From: Forficula auricularia
Taxonomy: Eukaryota; Arthropoda; Insecta; Dermaptera; Forficulidae
DNA length: 64,000 nucleotides
Assembly: GCA_024734495.1 (NCBI GenBank)
Contig: JALMQS010000225.1
Location: 10,121,059-10,185,058 of the forward strand
Direction of reading: 5' to 3'
A program made the position numbers and the translations under genes. The notes beneath the pieces are model-generated. The model was not told where the DNA came from and did no database searches. It saw only the letters and a program-made list of their open reading frames with translations. Below, in pieces: positions 35,101 to 45,212 of this stretch; the first letter of the stretch is position 1; every line of letters starts with the position of its first letter.

Positions 35101-38100
35101 GAGCTTTTTGTAGACCAAAAACGCTATGGTTTCGCTCAATTTTTACTTTACCATACAGGCTATGGTCAAGTATTGTCATCGTGCTTGAAAAAAGTGGTTT
35201 TTTCCTTTTTTTCAAAATATCTAAAAAATGGCTTAAACTATTTCGATTAAAAAAATTGAACGAAACCATGGCATTCGGCTCCAGTTAAAAAGCTCTAATA
35301 GTAAACATCGAAAAAATTATATTTTTCGAGATAATAATTTGTTTTTCAAAATGTCTGGGAGCAGAATTGTGCGTTACCAAATTTGTGTACGAGCTAGCGC
35401 AAAAAACTAGTGAATATCGAAACCAAATTTCACACGTAGTTTTGGTCCATTGAGATTAAGAGCTGATTAGATTTTGGGCATATCGACCCAAAATTATGGG
35501 GTTGAGGGGGGGTGGGGGGTTAAAAATCTAGCTCGTTTGAGCAAACTCAACCAAATTTTGTATACATAATCAGTGGACTCCAGAAGTCTAAAAATGCAAA
35601 AATATAACCCCCCAAAATGGGGGGGGGGGGGCTGAGGGTCAAAAAATGAAAATCTGACATTTATCAAACTAAACCAAATTTTGTATACATAATCAGTGGG
35701 TCCCAGAGTCTAAAAATGTAAAAACTAACCCCTCCTACATGATTATAAATAATTTTATTAAATATTAAATATAATAGAGGGGCCAGGTTGTTGAAATGCT
35801 GGATGGCCACAACAGAACACGTCAACTTATTTTAATCAAAATAGTTCCTACCGTTTTTGAGATATTTCGAAAAAAGAAGGAAAAAAACCACTTTTTTCAT
35901 CAACTTATATTTTAGCTCAATTATAACTGAGTTATAACTAAAATCCAAAACTATGTGATTATAAAGGATAAAAAACTTAGATAAAAACATATGGTCTGGT
36001 TTATTAGTTATAACTCGAGTTCTCATTGAGCTAAATTCAAGTGGTAATTTGAAAACGAAGAGGAAGCTATTTTCTATTACGACAACAAAATATTTTGATT
36101 TCAAATATTGCTGTTTAATATGTGATGGGTCTCGAAAATAGGTCAAAATGGCCTTTTTCGTTGTTTTGACAGGTAATACCTATCTCAAAACTGTGTTGTA
36201 AAAATTCGGGAATATGCATATCAGCGTATAAACTCTACTGAAGTTCATTGTTAGGTTTCCGGTTCCAAATTTTTGTCGATTACTGTTATATATGCTTTTT
36301 ATTTATATTATAAAACTTTTGTTTAAAAATTATCGTAGAAGTGTAATATAGGTATTTACTAAAAATTATATTTTTATTTTTTTGGCGCATGTTCTACCTA
36401 CCACTTCTGTAGTCTATTAATTGAAGATGGCATATGTTTAAAACAATAAATAAATTTTGCTTATTACTTGAAATCGTCAATGGTATTTCTTAATTCGAAG
36501 CGATTCCTTAATTAATTAATTTGGCAAAATGTTGTCTATTTCCAGAAATAAGCACTTTCGCAAATTAGAGAGAGACATTCAATTCCCATTATAGAGTTAA
36601 TTAAGGTAGTTGTTTCGCGACAATACTAGCAAAAAGTTAATACTAAAGTATATAGAACAGACAATAAGGATTCATAATTCATATGCCCAAAACTTTTTGC
36701 TGTTTATGTACCATTACTAGCCAATCCAGTGCTCGTTTGACAAATCTGGCAACACTGTCCGAGCTTGTATATATTTTATCATAGAAATTTCAGTTAAAGT
36801 ACATTATAAAGGGAGATTTATAAAACAAAAAGTTCTTAATAAGCTATTGAAAGCTGTTACGATCATGGATGAAGTGAAAAAACGTCAAAAAATTACTAAA
36901 GTTAACCCACTTTTTAGGTTAAATAAAAGCATTGTTGCCAGCTTGTTTTTAGTGAAAATTTTTCATTATTTATTCATTATTATCTCAGAAACTGTGTTGT
37001 AACTATGAATTAAAATTTTCTTAAAAAAGATATTATTTATTGTTTAATATTGGTTTAGTTTTCTAAAACAATAGTAAGAAAAGTTTCTTAATTATAATTA
37101 AATATGTATGTAAACTTTCCAATATCCCGTATAGTGCAATGTATAAAAGTCTGAAAAATTCTATCTTTGGAATTTAATATCTTCGGAACTTTATTGTTCA
37201 TAAATTTCGTTTTGCGAGCAATCGATGCAGAAGTGTTTAAATAATAATCTGTCTAAATGTCAAAAAAATCCTAAGAAAACTCATTTTATATAAAGATGAA
37301 TAAAAATCTATTTTCAAACAAATCTCACCTAAAGTAATTAGTTGATTTATTCCATAAACTTTAGATAATTCTGTAGTCAAAAATCCTATATTATTATATA
37401 TATAGGCAAACTTTTTTATTGGAGCTTCGTCTATGTTTGCCCGCATATTCCATAAACAGTCATTTAAAGCTTGATATCGAATAGCCACCATATCGATGAT
37501 CGTTAAGATTGATATATTCGACATAAGAACAATTAAGCTGAAAACAAATTTATATTGTTTTTGCTAATTTTTATTTAAAAATTGATATTGAACCTTCACT
37601 TACCAAGAAGATATAAATGAGATAAGTTTAAGTGAAGTATACACTTTTTTTACAAATATATAAAAAAGGATAATTATTATTTTTAAAAGGACTCCAATTA
37701 TAAACCTTTTCCAGATATTAAATTTAATTTTCGAATGGGCTATTTTTCCACCTGAAATAAATTAAATAGAATACTTTTTTTAAAACATCCATAAGAATGA
37801 ACTAAATATTAAAACATTGATTTTTTTGTTAAAATGGAAAAAATAGGTTAATTCAATAATTTGATTCAAATGGGTAAATATATTATCTTACCTAATTGCA
37901 TTATCATTTGGTCAATCGATTCAATATTAACTAAGGCAGAAATTAAAGTTTTTCGCCGACAAGTAAAATTGATTAGTGATATTATTGCTGAAGAATGTAA
38001 TAAGGCATTAACTATTATATTAGTTGTTTCGTCACCCCTTTTAACAATTTCTTCTGGTAAAGTAGATATTAATTCATATATATTGAAGGCACTTAAAGCA

Positions 38101-41100
38101 CTAATCTAAAAAATGAAGTTTCAAGAGCTGATAAATCTACGTCTTTAAATAATTTGAGGTTGAAATTAATAAAATTATTTTCAATGGAAACTTTTGGAAA
38201 TCTTAGATTCCTCCTATTTAGGAAAAGAAATAGTTATTTAATCTTATTTTTATATTTTAATATTATATTTAGGGTTCCACATCGAGGAGGAATCTTAGTT
38301 TTTTCATTCCCGTCCGTCTGCCCTTCCTTCGGTCTCTTAGTCTATTACACCCTGGATTTGACTTCAAAAAATATATTATTTTATTCTTTTTAACGCACCT
38401 TCAAAGTTATTTTTTTATTTAATGAGAATATATAATTATAAAATTGAAGTAGTTTTTGTAGACAGACTGATAAGTGAATTGAGTGGATTTCAATGAGGCA
38501 GTCCAAAATTCATATTATAAAAAAAAAAATAAAACAGACTTCAAAGAAATTAAATTCAACAAATAAAATAATAATAACTTAAAAATAAAAAAAAAATACA
38601 CTAAAAGGTATAAAATAATTATCTTATTTAGCTACAACTAAACGACGAAATATTAACATGAAATTACTTTTTGAAGTGGGTGCTAAACAAACTATATAAG
38701 CGAGCGTACTCGCCAAACGTACTAAGTAAGATCCGCCGAGTGCGATTCATAAAATGTAAATGTTTGGCACCGACATCAAAAAGTAATTTCATGTTAATAT
38801 TTCGTCGTTAAGTTGTAACTAAATAAGATAATTATTTTATACCTTTTAGTGTATTTTATTTTATTTTTAAGTTATTATTAGTTTATATGTTGCATTTAAT
38901 TTTTTTGAAGTCGGTTTTATTTTTTTTTCTTAAAATTATTTTTATTTTTCTCTTTTTAGTGATGACTTAATATAATACCTTGAATGCATCTCGTAAGAGA
39001 AAGCGTCGGGCGAATGAATAATAAAATGATAATAATAATAATAAATTTTATTGAACCAATTATTTTACATGCATTAGCGTACACATTTTATTTGAGCTTC
39101 GACTTCGGAGATTACATCCCCACCATCGACTGTTCTTGATCTTCTCGTGCTTGCGATAATGTTTTTAATCCGTATAATAAAATGATAATAAAATTCAATT
39201 CATAAATATAGAAATTCTCTGGAAACGTTTGTGGGTTTTAAATGAATGTTTTAAGATTTTTTATAAAAGATTTTATTTATTATAATTTCGATTATTTGGT
39301 TATAAGAATTGGAGATTTACGTTATTTCGTCATTGATCATATCTTCCAAAATTAACCAAATTAATAACGTACCACCCCTAAGGTACCCACTTTCCAATAA
39401 AAAAAGAATCATTAAAATCGGTTTATAAACAAAGAAGTTATGCCTGAACAAACATATCAAAAAAGGTCCAATACCAATGAAAAAAACGGGACCAATCGCA
39501 AACTAGACTGAAACCAATGCAAAAAATCATCAAAATCGGTTCACAATTGGCGAAGATATCAGGTAACATAGAAAATTGAGAACCTCCTCCTTTTTTGAAG
39601 TCGGTTAAAAAGAGAGATAATTTAAACTATCTCTTTTATTTAAAATCCGAAGTTTCGGAGGTTTCTTCCCTCTTTCTTCGGGGTTTTGAAAGGTCAGTAA
39701 AGGAAATCGAATGTGACATTCCCCTCTGTCTCCTCTCTCAGTGGCAGTAACAATACTATATATTATAATATGCAGTAATATGCCAGTAACAATATTATAC
39801 AATAACAATACTATATTGTATAATATTGTTACTGCCACTGAGAGAGGAGACAGAGGGGAATATCACATTCGATTTCCTTAAAATTATTGGATAAAAATGT
39901 TTCACCAAGTACCAACACCAAATTCCTTAAAAACTATTCGATTTCCTTCACTGACCTTTCAAAACCCTGAAGAAGGAGGGAAGAAACTTCTGAAATGACG
40001 GTTTTTAAATAAAAAAGATAGTTTAAATTATCCCTCTTTTTTGAATTTTGGACTGCCTCATCAAAATCCACTCAAAATATAATTATGAAGATCGTTAACT
40101 GTTGTAATAAATAGTATTAAGTGAGCTAGATAAAAAACTTGCTAAATTTAAAATTCTATCATGTGTTTTTCCTATTTTTTTATTTTATATATAAATTTTG
40201 AATGTTATTGATTGTAAAAAAAAGTACAATGCCTATACGCAGGGGGGTAGCCACGGGGAGTGGGGGCGGTTCTGCTCATGGGATGAGTAACGGCAACCAC
40301 AAACCTTTTCTTATGGCAAACTAACCGTAACTAAATATATTTTATTTATGTTTAATCAAGAATTAGGTTCTTTTTTAATTTCTTGAAGTACCTATTTGTT
40401 TTAATAAAAAAATTTCTACTAAATATTTTCGCATAAAAGTTTTCTGGCTACACCACTGCCTATATGACTGATCTTATATTCGCCAAAAAGAAAAGTGTAA
40501 TCCTGGGTAGAGATGAATTCATAGGAGTCTCTGCAATCAGGTCTTTAAGGATAGAAAATACTAAAACGTAGGAAGACAGAAGAGGGAGAAAGTTCCAGTG
40601 GTAAAAGGAACAAATAAAGTCCGTGACGTCTCATGGAAACATTAACGACCTAAAAAACCACACTATAGGACTTGTTTGGGAATGGAAATTTTTTTTACCT
40701 ATTCGAGTCGAGATCTAGAACCGAACCTGTGAAACGTTCAATAAGGATTCCGCGACATTTCAGCCCCCGACAAAATATCCTTCAGACAAAATATCTCATG
40801 ACAAAATAACCCTTCCCCTCGTGAATCTTATAAGTAATGCAAATCGACTCCGGTTCGGTTAATATATATTCAGTTCGGCTCGGTTGGGTTCGTATAGCTC
40901 CTTTTTGGGCTGGTTTTTAGACGGTTCGGTTGGCGTCAGCCCGAAAAGGAGCTATAAAACCCAACCGAGCCAAACTGAGTATATATTAACCGAACCTCCG
41001 AAAGCTTAGTCCGGGTGGGGTGTGTTTCGGGATCCCATTTTTTTTTCTAATCAAACACACATTGAAAGCCGAACCAGCTAATCGTCGGGCGGGGTGTGTT

Positions 41101-43432
41101 TGGGGTTCCCATTTTTTCCTAATCAAACACGACAGACAGCAGCACTTTCAAACGGCTAATTAGCCGCCAAAATATGAAAGTCTGTTTATATTATTCAAAA
41201 CTATGATTATAAGATTCTCACTTAATCTCTTTTGTATTCTCCCTTATACTGGGGAATATTTTGTCAGAAGATATTATGTCGGGGGATATTTTGTCGGGGG
41301 CTGAAATGTCGCGGTACCTTCAATAAGTGAAAATTTGTGATGTTACGTGATCTATTGTGAACTATAGTCGTTCCAGTCCTTAGAAATCATGAGGGATAAA
41401 CATATTAGAAGGTGAATTGGTTAGGTTCTTCACCAATTTGACACCGAATCCCTAGCTTCGCGTAAAGCAAGCATCGGGGTGAGTATCACTGATATTATCT
41501 TATCAGAGTGGAAATCGTGATAATATCCATTAAAAGAAAGGGTGGAAACGTTTCTTCGATGGAGCAGAGATTGAAGGGAATCGGAGTCAAGTCCTGTGAA
41601 TTGCATATAGTATGGTAAAAGAAAATGGTAGGTACTTCGAGACAGGGAGGGGTTTGACCTAGAGCAGGGCTGTCCAACCTTTTGGCTTATTCGGGAAACA
41701 TTAGAAGAAAATTTTGTTTCTAGGGCCACAGATAAAATATACTAATACTATTAATATTTATTAATCAAAAAAGATAGTTAATACTGTAGAATAATGATAT
41801 CCATTATAACAAAGAATATATTATGTAGATATGAGGTGAATTTTTATTTTTTGAATCATTAAATTATCCAAAAGATTTTAAAAATTGTATTTAAATCTTT
41901 ACCTTGACTATCATGAAAGTTTGAACAATCCTCCACAAGACAGTTGTCAACAGAAATGCACAAAACGCGACACAGAGTAAAAACAATGATTACCTATTTG
42001 TCCCGTTGGCTGTTTGACTCCAAATGAAATAAATACATTTCAATGTAAATAACAAAGCAAAGGGAAAAGAATCCCGTTTTATTTGATTAGATACCAGAAA
42101 GGAAAATAATTCCATATAAAATAAAAATGTATTCAAGTAATGCCCAATTGGTGTGAGATTGTTTTCAAAAAACTAGCCTGTGTTTCAGTCAGGTGATTTT
42201 CACTTAACTTTTTGTAATTAATTAAAAATAAAAATTTTAGAGGAATAAACCTTTAAATAAATATTTAATGAATAAAATAACAAATAATAATCTAATTGTA
42301 ATAAATTCCATCAAAAATTTACAAAATCTAATACAGTTCTACAGGTGCTATGACCACCTATTTATTACAGGTTACAAATATACACTTCCCACCCACACAA
42401 TCACTAACAGACATTTTGACTAAATAATTAATATATTTAAAAATATAAATGTTCAATATACGAGGTTTTATTGTCGAAGTTATAATTACTGAAATAATAA
42501 ATATTTTATAAAATTTAAATGCTAGATGAAGATTGGTATTTAAAAATAAGAAATTGATAATTTTTTTACCTCTTAGTGAGCTTCTAATTTTAAATTTCGG
42601 AAATTTTATTTTTGAAAATAGCTTCTCGTATTTATAAATACATACATAACTACTTACAAAAGGTTATTTCATGAATATTATGAACCCTGTAATTTTTGTT
42701 TCTAGGTAGATAAATAATTATTATAAAATTCTAATAAAGAGACACTATTCAATTTTTCTCCAGATCAGTATCTAATTGTATTTGTATACATCCAATCACA
42801 ATATATGTAGGTAAAAAATTTATATCTAATGAAAATGAAGTCGAAAATAGACCAATATGGTGATTTTTTCCAAATATCTTGAAATCTAGTTTCAGATTCA
42901 AAATTGACATCATAATCACTTTTATTTTTCGAAAACTTTTCAGTTGATTTTCAGATTTCTTATTTTAGAGAAAAAAAATAATCAGATACAATTTCTAGTA
43001 AGTACATGCAATGTTTTAAAGAAGTTTATGATTTTATGTCGGACCGCATTCATTGCAGTGCTGGGCCGGTTGGACAGCCCTGCCATAGAGGGTGAGAATT
43101 TGCGGACGTAAAAATACTCCTTGACTGGTTGAGGCTCAGTGGGTCTTTTCGGACTAGATCTCTTTCCTTTAAATATAAAATTAAATTCAGATTAAATTAC
43201 TTACGAATAAAATAACGATATTATTCCAGATAAACAATAGGTGATTATAAGTCCATTGTTTATTTTCATCTTGGTCAAATGGGGCAAAGCCAAAGGGTCG
43301 GCTAATCAGTAATAAAGGTCGCAATGAGGAAAATACATTTTCCAATCTGGCAACTTCTTTCATTTTACTTTCGGTTCCATTGTCTTTTATAGTCATGATT
43401 TTTCTTTCGGTTCCTTTTTCTCTTAAACTCAT
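23113..43432 (-). CDS. Gustatory receptor (GR), seven-transmembrane 7tm_7 family, complete
   Basis: Eight exons splice with matching phases into 1224 bp (407 codons plus stop), the normal length for insect GRs: 43432-43205, 38105-37892, 37751-37604, 37537-37329, 28610-28411, 27726-27658, 23329-23240 and 23178-23113. The N-terminus has the GR hallmark LRPLLLISRPFGFAPFD before the first helix. After helix 2 comes CRRKTLISALVNIESIDQMI. A middle loop reads FAYIYNNIGFLTTELSKVYG. The C-terminal signature spans FTAAGFFSLDRPF and FITGLTTILVIMIQM, equivalent to the family's FTAxGFFxL and TYLIILIQF blocks. The canonical TYhhhhhQF is altered to LTTILVIMIQM. It is a cation-channel chemoreceptor of sensory neurons; the ligand is unknown. 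The start at 43432 is the most upstream Met; downstream Met codons are possible. Introns reach 8.7 kb and are full of transposons. Confidence 0.92.
23240..23329 (-). CDS. GR exon 7 with FTAAGFF signature
   Basis: 90 bp, acceptor ATTTCAG, donor GTAATA, phase 0. It encodes LIGFSKQLLDQNPQ and FTAAGFFSLDRPFCHS. Confidence 0.92.
23395..24145. repeat. Foldback element with CTGATGA...GAAA motif
   Basis: Arms of about 115 bp (23545-23665 and 24030-24145) share TTCTAGGTTAGGTTTCACAA and ACTCGATATATATTTCGGGT in opposite orientation, around a low-complexity (AAAAC)-rich spacer. On the minus strand 23665-23641 reads CTGATGA, T, GGG, a 7-nt loop, CCC, GAAA. The stretch 23395-23480 is an inverted relative of 25015-25165. 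Confidence 0.75.
24170..24990. repeat. Copy of the foldback-headed dispersed family
   Basis: It shares AAAAAGTGATTTCAT and GAACTTGACCAAATTAATAT with 9225-10065 and 38530-39605. It also has repeated segments such as AATCGGTTCA(T/C)AA. No ORF of interest. Confidence 0.65.
25010..25170 (+). repeat. Repeat half with CTGAGGA...GAAAC motif
   Basis: 25064-25093 reads CTGAGGA, A, GCAG, a 9-nt loop, CTGC, GAAAC. The rest (CAAGTCCAAGTACCCAATAT) matches the complement of about 23395-23430. Confidence 0.65.
25310..25975 (+). pseudogene. Jockey/I-group LINE 3' remnant
   Basis: A decayed relative of 14355-15475: it retains RDSLPATVFPVTYNLQLFKT-like C-terminal coding and an A-tail at about 25962. It is broken by many frameshifts and a short internal duplication near 25560. 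Confidence 0.7.
25998..26158. repeat. Foldback element
   Basis: Inverted arms of about 60 bp (AAGTATAAAATAATGTACCT and complement) surround a centre near 26080. Confidence 0.8.
26358..26615. repeat. Foldback element with CTGAAGA motifs
   Basis: Arms of about 115 bp start from ATTGGATAAAAATACTTG, around the hairpin GAGCAACAGA/TCTGTTGCTC. The plus arm has CTGAAGA (26504-26510), a stem ending in ACC, then GAAA. The minus arm has CTGAAGA, T, GGGT, loop, ACCC, then TAAA. Confidence 0.8.
26616..27657. other. GR intron, mostly unrecognised
   Basis: AT-rich GR intron. It includes a short LINE scrap (about 27105-27180, GCTCCCAACATTCCTTC) of the 14355-15475 family; the rest shows nothing recognisable. 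Confidence 0.4.
27658..27726 (-). CDS. GR exon 6
   Basis: 69 bp, acceptor TTTTAG, donor GTAAAT, phase 0. It encodes ARRMALLIHDLANDTQNRET, the usual GR cytoplasmic segment before the last helix. Confidence 0.85.
27940..28130. repeat. Repeat whose paralogue at 51240-52240 carries an insertion
   Basis: It matches 51240-51391 followed by 52201-52240 (CTTTTAATTTCAATTTTTAA, then CATAGTAGAAAAA-like). It gives the empty-site version for the element at 51392-52200. Confidence 0.65.
28411..28610 (-). CDS. GR exon 5
   Basis: 200 bp, acceptor ATTTCAG, donor GTAAGA, phase 1 to 0. It encodes SYFILSAMQTFFSVEQLLNW and a helix LTFIILFYILSLGNVSYIL. It is separated from exon 4 by an 8.7-kb intron. Confidence 0.82.
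28813..29079 (+). pseudogene. hAT transposase fragment (ZBED/SCAND3-like)
   Basis: 88 codons read FPAMKDILEEQGIDLNN, then HHMECLNKSIEQYFTDDNFK and KNPFVVSEKLASFF. This matches the region of ZBED5/SCAND3-like hAT transposases where a length-defining F-P-x-L stretch precedes the Y-F-P and N-P-F motifs. The RNase H-like catalytic core and the BED finger are absent, so it is a fragment. Confidence 0.6.
29629..29703. repeat. Microsatellite (ATGG/ATGT)n
   Basis: About 15 units of GGATGTATG-type tetranucleotides. Both strands give long spurious ORFs rich in C/M/G or H/I/P. Confidence 0.9.
30165..30925 (+). repeat. Minisatellite, ~118-bp unit, ~6 copies
   Basis: Units begin near AACCATTGCTGAAGAC at about 30290, 30408, 30525, 30641, 30757 and (diverged) 30875. 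Each contains GATTCTCATCTA and GTTTCGGTTTTTATT. It is not a CRISPR: the unit has no repeat/spacer split. Inverted copies are at 32330-32680. Confidence 0.85.
31118..31420 (+). repeat. Repeat with CTGAGGA...GAAAC motif plus MITE half
   Basis: 31126-31156 carries CTGAGGA and GTCAAC-AAA-GTTGGT, then GAAAC. It is followed by a half copy of the GGGCCGGTTGTATG MITE. It is repeated at 34600-35056 and inverted at 33045-33130. Confidence 0.7.
31512..32330 (+). repeat. Two tandem copies of the ATGGTCAAGTATTG repeat family
   Basis: Both contain ATGGTCAAGTATTGTCATCG-like and AACGAAACCATGGCATTTCG blocks. Other copies are at 29420-29960, 35140-35800, 54371-54899 and 63131-63657. They often carry G- or C-runs near GTATACATAATCAGTG. 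Class unknown. Confidence 0.7.
32330..32690 (-). repeat. Inverted copies of the 118-bp minisatellite
   Basis: About three units in reverse orientation to 30165-30925, with GATGAGAATCGAT and AAAAATCAAAC-like complements. Together the two arrays form a large inverted repeat inside the hAT element. Confidence 0.8.
33045..33130 (-). repeat. Inverted repeat half with GTCAAC/GTTGAC stem and GAAAC
   Basis: Minus strand: CTGA, A, GTCAAC, AAA, GTTGAC, GAAAC. It is a relative of 31126 and 34771 but lacks three core bases (GGA), and its stem is perfectly paired. Confidence 0.65.
33390..34345. repeat. Cluster of ~370-bp repeats with tRNA-like B box, direct and inverted
   Basis: Three direct copies begin near CTTTAAAGGACATCATAGAT (33412, 33760, about 34090), and an inverted piece runs to 34345. 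Each contains a GAATCGAACCCAAG-like segment, a B-box complement, so they may be SINE-derived. A related foldback is at 50160-50570. Confidence 0.7.
34600..35060 (+). repeat. Second copy of the 30960-31420 repeat block
   Basis: A direct copy including CTGAGGA at 34771, A, GTCAAC-AAA-GTTGGT, GAAAC (34771-34798), and the MITE half with AACTGGCCC at its end. Confidence 0.75.
35140..35800 (+). repeat. Copy of the ATGGTCAAGTATTG family with G-runs
   Basis: It includes a 14-G run at about 35620 and the uninterrupted sequence into which the CR1 LINE at 54900-58645 was inserted elsewhere. Confidence 0.7.
35801..37328. other. GR intron, mostly unrecognised
   Basis: AT-rich intron. 35830-35900 is a short minus-strand fragment of the ATGGTCAAGTATTG family. 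Otherwise no exon or known element is seen. Confidence 0.4.
37329..37537 (-). CDS. GR exon 4
   Basis: 209 bp, acceptor TTTTCAG, donor GTGAGA, phase 2 to 1. It encodes LIVLMSNISILTIIDM and the loop YNNIGFLTTELSKVYGINQ. Confidence 0.9.
37604..37751 (-). CDS. GR exon 3
   Basis: 148 bp, acceptor TATTTCAG, donor GTAAGT, phase 1 to 2. It encodes GKIAHSKIKFNIWKRF followed by the helix IIGVLLKIIIILFYIFV. Confidence 0.88.
37892..38105 (-). CDS. GR exon 2
   Basis: 214 bp, acceptor TTTTTTAG, donor GTAAGA, phase 0 to 1. It encodes ISALSAFNIYELISTL through the intracellular loop CRRKTLISALVNIESIDQ. The antisense ORF here is spurious. Confidence 0.9.
38530..39605. repeat. Foldback-headed dispersed family, full copy
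   Basis: An inverted pair (about 38540-38680 and 38765-38900) is followed by a tail with TTGACCAAATTAAT-like sequence, ending CCTCCTTTTTTGAAGTCGG at about 39600. Relatives are at 9225-10065 and 24170-24990. Confidence 0.7.
39606..40045. repeat. Foldback element interrupted by a short insertion
   Basis: Arms of about 180 bp (AGGAGACAGAGGGGAAT and complement) are interrupted at 39879-39945 by a segment with TTTCACCAAGTACCAACACC, also seen at 26610-26655 and 59690-59715. 39967-39995 carries CTGAAGA, A, a GGAGG/CTTCT stem (with wobbles), then GAAA. Confidence 0.8.
40737..41327. mobile_element. Mutator-type MITE with 9-bp target duplication
   Basis: Element 40746-41318 has terminal inverted repeats of about 35 bp, CGCGACATTTCAGCCCCCGA with AAAATATCC inside. 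It is flanked by TTCAATAAG on both sides (40737-40745, 41319-41327). A 9-bp duplication is typical of the Mutator superfamily. Inside are a foldback (40850-40998) and two direct GGGGTGTGTTT repeats (about 41015 and 41090). Confidence 0.75.
41430..41640 (-). pseudogene. Jockey/I-group LINE C-terminal remnant
   Basis: The minus strand reads RRNVSTLSFNGYYHDFHSDK and IISVILTPMLALREARDSV, equivalent to RRNVSALSLFYRYYHG in the copies at 15070-15170. It was split by the hAT element at 41665-43082. Confidence 0.7.
41665..43082. mobile_element. hAT-type non-autonomous element
   Basis: The ends are CAGGGCTGTCCAACC and GTTGGACAGCCCTG, with imperfect 8-bp flanks (ACCTAGAG and CCATAGAG, 6 of 8 identical). 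It contains the repeat shared with 1-180. No transposase ORF. It was inserted into a minus-strand LINE remnant. Confidence 0.75.
43205..43432 (-). CDS. GR exon 1: N-terminus and first helix
   Basis: 228 bp, donor GTAAGT, phase 0. It encodes a charged N-terminus, then FSSLRPLLLISRPFGFAPFD and YNHLLFIWNNIVILF. Confidence 0.88.
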
Positions 43433-43779
43433 TATCGAGTTTTATGTTCCTTTCTATTAAAACACCAATAAAATAACTCATCGGAAATCGAAATGCTTTA
43501 ATTTTTTAGTAGTCATTAAATAGATTAAACTATAATTAATTAAAAAGCTTAAATGTCTTTTCTTTTCAAATAAATAAAAACATTGAATATAGAAATAAAT
43601 ATACACGTTGCTCAATATAAAATAAGTAATAAAGAGACGATTAGCTGATTGGGTTTTAGATTAAAGATAGAGGTATCAGGCATTTGTTCAGGTGGAGGGG
43701 TCTTTAATAATTGGTTTCTCTAGAAAAATATCTGATCACCAACTCTCCATTTTATTTTTACCTACAGAAGAAAACAAAA

Positions 43780-44182
43780 GAATAGCTCCTGCGTGAGACT
43801 CATATGTGGGCTAAAGAAATTTGACCATATCTCCGAGTCCTACAAAGAGCTGAATATGCCCAGATTGGAGCAAATTAGAAGAGTCTCCTTACTGAATCTT
43901 GGGTCGAGACTATTAAAAGGGGAAGCACCCACATACTTTAGGAGATATTTCAAGTTTCTCAGATCCAGGATAAGATCCATCGACCTGGAGGTGTCCAAAC
44001 ATAATACAAAACGATACGACAGATCCTTCAGGGTGCTTTTCATAAGAGAATGGAACAAACTCCCACTAAATATAAGAAATACAGGCACCATGAAATCATT
44101 CAAAAAGATACTACTAGAAACTCATTACAGTAAAGGTGAAATCTATGTGGAAAGCTGGATAATTATTGCTCTAACGCCCTAG
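43780..44182 (+). pseudogene. LINE ORF2 C-terminal fragment
   Basis: Encodes GLKKFDHISESYKEL, then FRVLFIREWNKLPLNIRNTG and TMKSFKKILLE. This is the usual end of Jockey/CR1-group reverse-transcriptase proteins (W-N-x-L-P, I-R, F-K). It is only the 3' end of an element, 5' to the GR start on the opposite strand. Confidence 0.7.
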
Positions 44183-45018
44183 AAATTCTACATTTAAAAA
44201 ATTATAATGAAGAAACGAAACATGTTGATAATTTAATTTACTAAAAGAAAGTTCATAATGTATAATTAGCTTTAAATATCTAGAGAGGATTAAACATTCA
44301 AAATTAAATATTTTTTTCTGAGAAAAGTAAACATTATTTTACAAAAATAATAGATAAAGTACAAAGGGTTTTGAATTTGACTATTTCACACCTTTTTTCG
44401 CCCCCATGTACCTACTCATTTTGTGTAGTTGATTTTTGCGCCAATATTTTAACAGTATCTTAAAAATAATAAGTTTACTACATTAGGCTCAAATCGAATA
44501 AAGAACTATGAATTTGAATATTTTGACCCCTCTCCCACCCCAACGCGTTCATTTTCAAGTCCGTGATTATTACACACACTATAATACAAATAATACTACA
44601 GACGACCTAGGAGCCAAAAGCTCATCAGCACCCAAGAAAGCATTCACACACACCCACACATTTATTCAAGCATTCATTCGGGAACCTCTTGGTGCACGTT
44701 GCCCGTGTGTCACTGCGTGGAGGCGGGTTGCATAGCACCCCATGTTAATCTAAATTTTTTGCCCTCGGTCAGCGACCGACTTGAATTTAAAAATAAAATT
44801 TAATTTTAAAGATAATTTTTCCTTTGTTCCATCAATGTGCTAATTGACTTGTCTGTTAAAATATCAAAAAAGAAATTAAAAATTATTATTGATAGAGTTT
44901 TTAGAGAGATAATTAAAAATGGCGAAATGAAATGTCTCTGTGGCCCTGTGTTCGAATTTTGAAGACTGGGCAAATGCAGTGAATTTTGGATGAGGTTATT
45001 TGTAAAAACGTCATAACA
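44183..45018. other. Intergenic, unrecognised
   Basis: AT-rich sequence between the GR and DPP4 genes. A (CA)-rich patch lies at 44645-44670. No gene is recognised. Confidence 0.4.
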
Positions 45019-45212
45019 TACAGGGTGATTCACAGTCGATGGCACGTTAGACGTTTATGGAAAACGGAACGCAGGATTTTTCTGAAAAGTTAACACCTTA
45101 CATTTTCTTACCTGTTCTATCGATCTAAAATATTTTCAGCATTGCGACGTTTTGGCTTCCATCAAAAAGTTGTAGCAACTTTATTTTTTTTAATGGAACA
45201 CCCCGTATATTA
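45019..45212. repeat. Partial MITE related to 10251-10534
   Basis: It starts with TACAGGGTGATTCACAGTCG and shares the AAAATATTTTCAGC block. Its right half has been replaced by other repeat sequence. Confidence 0.65.

Noticed and set aside
37861..38109. 82-codon plus-strand ORF
   Set aside because: Antisense of GR exon 2, which has good splice sites and GR motifs on the minus strand.
44508..44735. Plus-strand ORF with a His/Thr repeat
   Set aside because: It arises from a CA-rich patch, with no domain and no splice context.
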